From Kiritimatiellia bacterium (GTDB lineage Bacteria > Verrucomicrobiota > Kiritimatiellia > RFP12 > UBA1067): a stretch of DNA of 9,172 nucleotides. Location: NCBI GenBank assembly GCA_900767325.1, contig CAAFYT010000077.1, positions 1-9,172 on the forward strand, in the 5' to 3' direction. The number at the start of each line of letters is the position of its first letter. The stretch's first letter is position 1. Positions 1-6,265 of this stretch are shown piece by piece. Both the position numbers and the translations under genes were made by a program. The notes beneath the pieces are model-generated. The model did no database searches. It was not told where the DNA came from and was given only the letters and a program-made list of their open reading frames with translations.

Positions 1-327
1 CCCCAGAACGCCCTCGCCCGCCCGCGCGACGCCAAGCGCCACCGCCGCGCACGTATCGCGCCGCACGGGTTCGCCGACGACGTTCGCCCGAGGAAGCTCC
101 GGCAGCTCGCGCCGCGTCGCCGCCGCGAGCCGCGCCGCCGTGATGACATGGACGTTCCGGCTCTCCACGAGCGTGAGAAGGCGGTCCACGCCCTGTCGCA
201 GGAGACTCGCTCCGCCGAATACGCGCAGGAACTGCTTGGGCCGGTTGGGGGTGGAGAGCGGCCAGAACCGCTCGCCCGAGCCGCCCGCGAGGATGATCGC
301 CTTGAAATCAGTAGAGCTTGCGGCCAT
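1..327 (-). CDS. manC: Mannose-1-phosphate guanylyltransferase, N-terminal part (runs off the left edge)
   Basis: Predicted cytoplasmic enzyme that makes GDP-mannose from mannose 1-phosphate and GTP, supplying mannose or derived sugars for surface glycans. Only the first 109 residues are in the window. Residues 11-34 hold the nucleotidyltransferase signature: LAGGSGERFWPLS followed by NRPKQFL, which contains the G-rich nucleotide-binding loop, the Arg and the PK motif (Lys31). Residues 85-99 (GEPVRRDTCAAVALG) match the EP..RNT.PAIALA block typical of this family. The start ATG lies inside the end of the upstream transglutaminase-like gene, a 20-base overlap, with a weak AAGG nine bases before it; no other in-frame start nearby looks better. 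The family normally has about 350-480 residues, so whether this is the short form or the form fused to a phosphomannose isomerase domain cannot be seen. Family assignment is firm; the exact sugar is inferred. Confidence 0.9.
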   Translation of the reverse strand, partial: MAASSTDFKAIILAGGSGERFWPLSTPNRPKQFLRVFGGASLLRQGVDRLLTLVESRNVHVITAARLAAATRRELPELPRANVVGEPVRRDTCAAVALGVARAGEGVLG

Positions 328-2329
328 AGACCAGAACCTTGTGGAGATGGAAGAACTTGCCATCCTCCTTCTCGTTGCGAATCGGCTGCAGGCGGATGTA
401 CTTCGCCTTGACCGGCGCAGGCAGCTGGATGCGCCACTCGCTGTCCACCGCCTCGAGGGTGTGGATGATCTTGAAGTCCTTTCCATCGAGCGAGATCGAG
501 ATCTCCATCGGAACCTGAAGCCGTTCGCTGCCGTTATGCCCCGAATTGACGATCGTAAACCCGTTGATCTCGCTTTCGCCCGCCAACACGATGTCCGCAT
601 AGGGATGCTTGTCGCGGTGCGCGATGAAGCCGTGCTCGCCCACGAAATCGTCGGGGCTCAGTGCGTAACGGTAGAGAATGGGGTTGTTGTTGTCCGTCGT
701 CTTCGAGACCTTGATCAGCGCCGTGGCCGAGATCAGCGCGCCGCCGAAGTCGCTTTCGGGATATTTCTTGCTGGTCGTCTTCGGCAGGAGCTTGGGGGAG
801 ATCTTGCCGATCAGCGTGTAGACGTGGTTGAACGAGGCGTGGTCTTCCTGCGCGCAGGCGGTGAGGATCATGTCGCTGTAGTCGAGCTCGTGGCCCGTCT
901 TCTCCGCAGAAGCGGCGAAGATGCGCAGGATCCGCTTCGTCTCGACGGGCGTGCCCATCATGTTCTCCGAGGCCCACTTGATGATGCTGTTGTAGTATGT
1001 GCGCGACTTCGCCTGGCCCTCCAACGCCGATGGAACGAGTTCCCACAGCGCTTCACGCTCCTTCTCGAAGCAGGCCGCGAGGGGGGTCATCACCTTCTCG
1101 TCGTAGTACATCGACTCGACCGTCTTCTCCGGCGGCTCGCGAAAGGTCGCCAAGGCCGCCTTCGCCGCCTTCGTCTTGAGCGCGGTCTTGTCGCCCAGGG
1201 CCTTCAGGAAGCGGAAGTAGAGCTGCCAGCCCTGACAGGGATGATCCTTGAACGTCGCCAGCACGCAGGCGCCGAACTTCGCCCACGCGTCCTTCGCCGA
1301 GGGCTTCGCCTCCAGCTCGTCGGCCCAGTCCTGCGCCGCGTTCCAGTTTCCCGGCACAAGCCGCATGGCGCCTTCGTAATCGCCCTTCCAGCGCAGAAAC
1401 TCCGCATCCATCCGCTTGGGATTGCGGTAGTAGCGATCCTGCTCCTCGATCGCCGGGAAGCCCTTCCCGCCCAGGGAGAAGTGCGGCTCGGTGTGGCTCG
1501 TCACCGCGTAGCTGATGCCCCAGCGATCCGTCGGAAAATCCCACAACAGGAACGCGCAGTGGCCGGGCTGGCCTGCGGTGAAGCTCCTGACGCCGTGCGC
1601 CTCGGCGCAATGCGAGCCGAACTTCGAAAGCGCGCCGCACACGCCGCCGACCCGATAGCGAAGCTCCTCCGTGTTCCAGCGATGCTCCCAGGGCGCGTAG
1701 TACATCGGCCCGTGGACGCTCGCGCCGAAACAGTTGAAGAGCCGGTAGCAGCAGGTCCAGCACACGCCGCTGTAGCGCGCCGGCGGCAGCGTCGCGTAGT
1801 TGTGGATCCAGCGCAGATTCTCCACCGGCAGGGGTGAATTCTGCCCCATCGTCACCACTTCGCGCCACCCCCACGTGTCGAGATCCTTGCACGAATCGTC
1901 CAGCGTGCCGTTCTTCGCCCACTCGCGATAGCACTCCATGTACTGCACCAGCTTCAGATCGCTCCAATCGCCGCCGTGATTGAGGGCGAACGCCGTGGCG
2001 ATCCGCCGGCCGAGGGGCGTGTCGATGAAGCCGTCCTTGTCGTTCCAGACGAGCAGATCCAACGCCTTGAGCGCATCGTCGTATGTGCGGAACTTGTGCG
2101 CCGTTCCGCCGACACGCCCCGAGCCGGCGAACGCCTCCATCCAGTCCTGATCGGCAAGGAACTTTTTCAGGAACTTGTCTCCGCCCTCCTTCTTGCCGAT
2201 CTCGACGATCGCCTTGTGCGCGGTCTTCGTGATGTAGCCACGCACGGTTTCGAGATTGCGCTTGACCTCTCCGGCGCATGTCGCGCCAAGAGCCATCGCC
2301 ATCATCGTCGTCATCAGGAATCTCGTCAT
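308..2329 (-). CDS. Secreted transglutaminase-like protein with C-terminal discoidin-like domain
   Basis: Complete 673-residue protein with no single-name family that I recognise. Residues 1-19 look like a signal peptide (MTRFLMTTMMAMALGATCA), so it is probably exported. Residues 226-264 resemble a transglutaminase-like cysteine protease fold: RVGGVCGALSKFG with candidate nucleophile Cys231, then GQPGHCAFLLWD with candidate His257. The Cys-His spacing is short and the usual acidic third residue is not obvious, so catalysis is uncertain. A Cys cluster (Cys190, 193, 194, 200) lies just before the core. Residues 300-500 are probably helical and unassigned. Residues about 560-670 look like an F5/8 type C (discoidin) beta sandwich: EISISLDGKDFKII, then AKYIRLQ and LHKVLVYG, a fold that often binds carbohydrate. 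The start overlaps the stop of the VWA gene by ATGA and has a strong GGAGGTG site. The role may be cell-wall or matrix remodelling, but substrate and activity are unknown. Confidence 0.72.
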   Translation of the reverse strand: MTRFLMTTMMAMALGATCAGEVKRNLETVRGYITKTAHKAIVEIGKKEGGDKFLKKFLADQDWMEAFAGSGRVGGTAHKFRTYDDALKALDLLVWNDKDGFIDTPLGRRIATAFALNHGGDWSDLKLVQYMECYREWAKNGTLDDSCKDLDTWGWREVVTMGQNSPLPVENLRWIHNYATLPPARYSGVCWTCCYRLFNCFGASVHGPMYYAPWEHRWNTEELRYRVGGVCGALSKFGSHCAEAHGVRSFTAGQPGHCAFLLWDFPTDRWGISYAVTSHTEPHFSLGGKGFPAIEEQDRYYRNPKRMDAEFLRWKGDYEGAMRLVPGNWNAAQDWADELEAKPSAKDAWAKFGACVLATFKDHPCQGWQLYFRFLKALGDKTALKTKAAKAALATFREPPEKTVESMYYDEKVMTPLAACFEKEREALWELVPSALEGQAKSRTYYNSIIKWASENMMGTPVETKRILRIFAASAEKTGHELDYSDMILTACAQEDHASFNHVYTLIGKISPKLLPKTTSKKYPESDFGGALISATALIKVSKTTDNNNPILYRYALSPDDFVGEHGFIAHRDKHPYADIVLAGESEINGFTIVNSGHNGSERLQVPMEISISLDGKDFKIIHTLEAVDSEWRIQLPAPVKAKYIRLQPIRNEKEDGKFFHLHKVLVYGRKLY

Positions 2330-3309
2330 TTCACACCTCCGAACCTGCCTTTTGAAAGCGCTGCGCCCGCGAGAAGCAGCACAAGCCCGGGCACGAGGAA
2401 GACCTGATACCGCTCCGCCGTGCGTTCGGCTTCCTCGTTCTGCTCGCGCGCCGCGACCTGTCTCAGAAACCGCCTGTAGATCGCCCCGAGGGTCGTTTCC
2501 GCCGTGCCGGCCGTCGCCAACGGCACGTAGCGCCCCTTGCTCGCCTCGGCGATCGCCTTGAGAGCCGCCTCCTCCAGCTTCACCTTGACGACCTCGCCGT
2601 TGAACTTCTGGAAGCCGCGGCCATTTTCGTCCGGAATCGGCGCACCGACCTTCGGATCGCCGATGCCGACGGTGAAGATCGGCACGCCGCGCCTCTTCGC
2701 AAGAGCCGCCTGGGCAAGCGCCTCGCCGCGCAGATCGCCGCCATCCGAGATCACGATGATCGCGTTGTGATCGTCTGCCGCCGGATCAAGCGTCTCCAGC
2801 GACGCCTTGATCGCCGAGCCGAGATCCGTCTCTCCACGCGCGGCAGATTCGACCGACATCTGCTCCAGCGCACTCCGCAGGAAGCCATGGTCGGTCGTCA
2901 GCGGACAGACCACCACGCCCACGCGACGAAACGCCACGAGCGCGCACCGATCGCCCCCCAGCGAATCGATGAGATCCGCCACGTCGGCCTTCGCGCGCTC
3001 CAGCCGATTGGGCCGCACGTCCTGCGCCAGCATCGAGCGGGAGACATCGATCGCCACGACCACGTTCCGGCTGCGCTCCACCGTCTTCTCCGTCGCCTTC
3101 CCCCACTGAGGACGCGACGCGGCGAAGAGCGAAAGGAGAAGGCCGACCAGGATGAGCCCCATCTGCAGTCCGGACGACGTCGACTTCGGCACGTTCAACG
3201 TGATCTTCGCAAGCGCCTTTTCACGCCGCGCCCGCAGAAACGCCCACCACAGCCCGGCGATCGGCACGAGCGCCGTCAGAATCAGCAACGTTGGACAGGC
3301 GAACTTCAT
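2326..3309 (-). CDS. Bat-type membrane-anchored VWA domain protein (BatA/BatB-like)
   Basis: Complete 327-residue protein with the layout of BatA/BatB proteins. Hydrophobic segments at about 5-25 and 49-65 precede RPQWG (66-70), typical of Bat proteins. The VWA domain spans about 80-280, and a last membrane segment lies at about 301-318. The metal-ion adhesion site is intact: DVSRS at 88-92, Thr161 in ETDLGSA, and Asp189 in ISDGGD. Bat proteins were named for Bacteroides aerotolerance and generally act as envelope-anchored protein-interaction factors, often next to a MoxR ATPase and a DUF58 protein; none of those partners is in this window. ATG follows directly after the TGA of the methyltransferase gene. 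The nearest purine-rich site (GGAAGG) is about 12 bases away, so coupling is likely. The downstream partner is the transglutaminase-like gene, overlapping by ATGA. Whether it is BatA or BatB cannot be decided. Confidence 0.85.
   Translation of the reverse strand: MKFACPTLLILTALVPIAGLWWAFLRARREKALAKITLNVPKSTSSGLQMGLILVGLLLSLFAASRPQWGKATEKTVERSRNVVVAIDVSRSMLAQDVRPNRLERAKADVADLIDSLGGDRCALVAFRRVGVVVCPLTTDHGFLRSALEQMSVESAARGETDLGSAIKASLETLDPAADDHNAIIVISDGGDLRGEALAQAALAKRRGVPIFTVGIGDPKVGAPIPDENGRGFQKFNGEVVKVKLEEAALKAIAEASKGRYVPLATAGTAETTLGAIYRRFLRQVAAREQNEEAERTAERYQVFLVPGLVLLLAGAALSKGRFGGVK
2334..2340 (-). promoter_or_regulatory. Strong ribosome binding site for the transglutaminase-like gene
   Basis: On the minus strand GGAGGTG is followed by TGAA and then ATG. 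It lies inside the last codons of the VWA gene and fixes the start at 2329, supporting independent loading of ribosomes as well as coupling through the ATGA overlap. Confidence 0.75.
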
Positions 3310-4167
3310 TCAGTGGTCATGCCTTCCTTCGCCGTGCCAGGGGATAAATTCAGGAACCTTGTCAAGCCCCTTCCCGATGCGCTGCCGAACCGCCTCGTAG
3401 AGCAGGATCGTCGCCGCCGCCGAGACATTGAGCGAATCCGCCAGCCCCAACATCGGGATTCGCACGCGAAGATCCGCCCCGTCCATCCACGCGGACGTAA
3501 GCCCATATTGCTCCGAACCCAGCACGATCGCCACGTTTCCGGCGAGATCCACGTCGAAATGCAACTTCTCCGCATGGGGCGTCGCCGCCAGGATGCTGAA
3601 CCCGCGCGACTTGAGGAAGTTCCGCGCCTCGGCGCTCGTCGCCTCCGCAATCGGCACCGAGAACATCGTCCCCGTCGAGGCGCGCACCACGTTCGGATTG
3701 TGGATGTCGGTCGTCCGATCGCACACGATGACCGCCGCAACCTTCGCCGCGTCCGCCGAACGCAGGATCGTGCCGAGATTTCCAGGCTTCTCGATCGCCT
3801 CGGTCACGACCACCAGGGCGTTCTCCGGCAGCTTCAGATCATCGAGTCGGCACGCCACATGAGGCCCGATCATCAGAAGACCGTCGGGACGCTCCTTGTA
3901 GGCGATCTTGCCGAAGCAGACCTTCGAGCAGCGATAGACCTCGGCGCCGACCTTCTCGCAATCCGCGACAAGCGCGTTCTCGTTCTCGTTCTTCAGATAG
4001 AGATCGGGACAATGGAAGATCGCCCGCGGTTTGTAGCCATTATCCAACGCCCGCCGACACTCGCGATACCCCTCGACGATCATTTCGCCCGACTCCTCGC
4101 GCGTCGAACAGGCCCTCAGCTTCACAACATACTTGAGCTTCGGATTGCTGGGAGAGACTATTTCCAT
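3310..4167 (-). CDS. SpoU/TrmH family RNA 2'-O-methyltransferase
   Basis: Predicted cytoplasmic SAM-dependent enzyme that methylates a ribose 2'-OH in tRNA or rRNA. With the start used here it has 285 residues. The N-terminal substrate-binding part (SPSNPKLKYVVKL at 5-17, EGYRECRRAL at 32-41) is typical of TrmH/RlmB-type enzymes. The SPOUT knot motifs are complete: motif 1 EKPGNLGTILRSADA at 126-140 with Asn130 and Arg136; motif 2 IVLGSEQYGL at 214-223 with Glu219; motif 3 IPMLGLADSLNVSAAATILLY at 237-257 with Ser245 and Asn247. The start is ambiguous: ATG at 4167 gives the usual short lead before the SPSNPKLK block, while ATG at 4185 would add six residues (MVYYSE). Neither has a clear ribosome site, which fits coupling to the upstream gene (10- or 28-base overlap). 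The target nucleotide cannot be told from sequence. Confidence 0.92.
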   Translation of the reverse strand: MEIVSPSNPKLKYVVKLRACSTREESGEMIVEGYRECRRALDNGYKPRAIFHCPDLYLKNENENALVADCEKVGAEVYRCSKVCFGKIAYKERPDGLLMIGPHVACRLDDLKLPENALVVVTEAIEKPGNLGTILRSADAAKVAAVIVCDRTTDIHNPNVVRASTGTMFSVPIAEATSAEARNFLKSRGFSILAATPHAEKLHFDVDLAGNVAIVLGSEQYGLTSAWMDGADLRVRIPMLGLADSLNVSAAATILLYEAVRQRIGKGLDKVPEFIPWHGEGRHDH

Positions 4168-5762
4168 TTCAGAATAATATACCATATCGCCGACTTCGCC
4201 GCAACAACAATCACAAGAAGCGAGGCGAGAATCGAGATCCAGCCGGAAACCGGCATCTTCGGCAGGGTCAACGGAGAGCGCTCGAAGGGCTTGAGAACCT
4301 GCATCAGGTAGACGTCCGGCTGCCCGAGATAATGCGCGACGGTTCGCAGCAGCCCCGCCCGCGCCATCCGCGAGACCTGCTCGTTTGCGAGATCCTGCCG
4401 CCGCAGAACGGCGAAGTCGGCGTTTAGCCCCTTCTCGCGCGCCACGCGAACGCTCACCGGCGCACAGTAGAGGCGCGCCTCGCGCGCCAGATCGACGGCG
4501 CCGAAAGTCACCAAAGCCACCACGAGAACGCGCGCCCATCCGCAACGCCCCGCCTTGCTCCAGAGCGCGTCGATTCCATACGCCGCCAGCACGACCAAGG
4601 AGAATTCCGTGAGATGGTGCCATTTGACCGGACATCTGATGAGATCGCCCGCCGGCAACGCAAAGACAAGCCGATAGAGCGGTTCAAGGTATCGGCCCAG
4701 CGAAAGGAGGTAGCAGCCCACGGCGGCAATCAGGAAAAACAACGCATCGCCCTTCCGGAACGGCGCATCCTTCCGAAGCAGGAACACCGCCCCCGTCAGC
4801 GCCAGCAGACAGGTCACCCACCCCACGTAGAGCGAATGCTGGCGATAGTTGCCGCGCGAAGCGTTCAGAGGGCGCCCAAGCGCACCCGAGTAGGGCCGAA
4901 CGCCTCGCGCGCGATTGATCGAGAGGACGAACGGACAGCTCGTGTCGCCCTGCACGCGCGCCTGAATGAACTCCAGCGTATCCTCGGGCGGCATCGACCA
5001 GTTCGTGACGAATTCCCAGCGCTGCTCCCGATCATCCGCCGTCGAATCGGTGATGTTCTCCTTCCGGTCGATCTGCTCCTGACGCCCCTTGACCGTCACC
5101 AGAAGCGTCTCGGCAAAATTCGGCAATCCAATCAGCGCGAATACCGCGAGGGCGAGAAGCGCGCCCTTCCACGGCAACTTGTGCTCCCGCACGCAGCACC
5201 AGACGAAATAGGCGCCGGTGAGAAGCGTGAAGAGGAGCCAGAGATCCTGTTGGTTGAAGCCCGCCCAGGAAACGAGCGCGCCCAGCATCAGCCAGTCGAG
5301 GCGCGCGCCACGGCGCACCGCGCGATCCGCGAAGGCGAAGGCGAAAGTGCCGTAGGTCATCCACTTGAACCAGCCTAGATGTCCCGCCGAGAAAAGCGTC
5401 AGCCAGTAGCCGCTGAACGCCAGAAGAAGCCCGGCGCCATAGGAGGCCATCCGCGAAAGTCCCCTTCCCCGGCAGAAAAACGCCAGCCCGAGCGCTGCGA
5501 AGTAGAGCGACACCACATACTGCAGCTCCTGCCAGAGATAAGGCGAGCCGACGAGCCGCATGACATCCGTCGGGATCAGCTTTCCCGATCCAAAGACCGC
5601 GCAGAGCTCGCGCCAGATCGAATCGGCCGCATAGGTCGTGCGCGCATCCGGCATCACGGGAACGACGTCCAACGACCACGTTCCCCAAAAGACGAACCCC
5701 GCCAGCCCCGCGAAGATCGCGGTGAAGGCGAGGAACCACGCTGTCTTCGCGTTCGGCCTCAT
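4158..5762 (-). CDS. Polytopic membrane protein, YfhO / GT-C glycosyltransferase-like
   Basis: Complete 534-residue integral membrane protein with about 11-12 hydrophobic segments (for example near 8-29, 80-97, 106-125, 155-170, 174-190, 198-216, 309-328, 339-357, 385-400, 408-425, 505-529). A polar region at about 225-305 is probably extracytoplasmic. PVMPDARTTY (35-44) in the first loop carries an Asp of the kind seen in GT-C enzymes. DLIRCPVKWHHLTEFSLVVL followed by AAYGIDAL (373-400) resembles the R-P-x-R/K...LAA.GID segment of YfhO-like proteins, some of which are linked to lipid-carrier sugar transfer onto envelope polymers. This family match is from memory of patterns and is moderate. 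The start shares one base with the stop of atpK (TGATG) and has no clear ribosome site. The reading frame stays open upstream through atpK, but that extension is antifunctional noise in another frame. Sugar donor and acceptor are unknown. Confidence 0.7.
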   Translation of the reverse strand: MRPNAKTAWFLAFTAIFAGLAGFVFWGTWSLDVVPVMPDARTTYAADSIWRELCAVFGSGKLIPTDVMRLVGSPYLWQELQYVVSLYFAALGLAFFCRGRGLSRMASYGAGLLLAFSGYWLTLFSAGHLGWFKWMTYGTFAFAFADRAVRRGARLDWLMLGALVSWAGFNQQDLWLLFTLLTGAYFVWCCVREHKLPWKGALLALAVFALIGLPNFAETLLVTVKGRQEQIDRKENITDSTADDREQRWEFVTNWSMPPEDTLEFIQARVQGDTSCPFVLSINRARGVRPYSGALGRPLNASRGNYRQHSLYVGWVTCLLALTGAVFLLRKDAPFRKGDALFFLIAAVGCYLLSLGRYLEPLYRLVFALPAGDLIRCPVKWHHLTEFSLVVLAAYGIDALWSKAGRCGWARVLVVALVTFGAVDLAREARLYCAPVSVRVAREKGLNADFAVLRRQDLANEQVSRMARAGLLRTVAHYLGQPDVYLMQVLKPFERSPLTLPKMPVSGWISILASLLVIVVAAKSAIWYIILKWK

Positions 5763-6259
5763 CAGGCGATGGAGCCGAGCGCGATCAGCGCGAACACCAT
5801 CGCGAAGATCGCAACCGTCTCGACGATGCCGAGCGCCGCGAGGTAGTTGGTGAAGCCCTGGTTGGTTTCGGCCTGCGCATCGCAGGCGGCGGCCCCGGCG
5901 CGCCCTTGGAAGAGCGCCGAAAGCCCGATGGCGAGCCCCGCGAAGATGCCCGCCACGAGCACCGGAACGCCCGCACCCGCCGCAACGAGCGGCTTGATGC
6001 CGGTGATGACGCCTTCCGCGTCCCTGATGAACTCGACCTTGCCGAGCATGATGAACATGAGAATCATGCCGTAGAGCGTCTGGGTAATCGGTGCACCCAC
6101 GAACGAGAGCAGCAGGAAAGGCGCCGGCTTGTTGGCGGCATAGCACTTCTTCCAGGCGCCGACCGCAGCCGATGCGGCAAAACCCGTACCGAACGCGGAA
6201 CCCGCCGCGCTGAGACCCAAGCAGGCAATCGCGCCCGCGACAATCATGTATGCATCCAT
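5762..6259 (-). CDS. atpK: V/A-type ATPase subunit K (rotor ring proteolipid)
   Basis: Complete 165-residue membrane protein with two helical hairpins (four segments), the duplicated form of the c-type ring subunit. It forms the ion-carrying rotor of a V/A-type ATPase. Hairpin 1 has GSAFGTGFAASAA (20-32) and APITQTLYGM (56-65); hairpin 2 has ALFQGRAGAAA (115-125) and GIVETVAIFAMV (144-155). Glu147 is the only membrane carboxylate, in helix 4. Thr59, Gln60, Gln118 and Glu147 line up with the Thr64, Gln65, Gln110 and Glu139 that bind Na+ in Enterococcus hirae NtpK, so Na+ transport is a fair inference. The start follows the atpI stop by six bases and has an AAGGAG site. It is the last ATPase gene here, in the usual D-I-K order. 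Confidence 0.96.
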   Translation of the reverse strand: MDAYMIVAGAIACLGLSAAGSAFGTGFAASAAVGAWKKCYAANKPAPFLLLSFVGAPITQTLYGMILMFIMLGKVEFIRDAEGVITGIKPLVAAGAGVPVLVAGIFAGLAIGLSALFQGRAGAAACDAQAETNQGFTNYLAALGIVETVAIFAMVFALIALGSIA

Positions 6260-6265
6260 TTTTCC

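Noticed and set aside
140..1837. Long open frame on the plus strand opposite the transglutaminase-like gene.
   Set aside because: It is Arg- and Leu-rich with no recognisable motifs and lies fully antisense to a gene with a signal peptide and clear domains. GC-rich coding DNA often leaves such an antisense frame open.
2270..2329. Possible lipoprotein signal at Cys18 of the transglutaminase-like protein.
   Set aside because: The residue before Cys18 is Thr, not Gly, Ala or Ser, so the lipobox is not canonical; ordinary signal peptidase cleavage is more likely.
2767..4311. Long open frame on the plus strand across the VWA, methyltransferase and membrane protein genes.
   Set aside because: It crosses three minus-strand genes with clear family motifs, has Arg/His-rich composition and no motif of its own.
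4186..4635. Upstream extension of the SpoU methyltransferase frame.
   Set aside because: It is low-complexity Arg/Gly/Ala-rich sequence overlapping the membrane protein gene; the family N-terminus begins near 4167.
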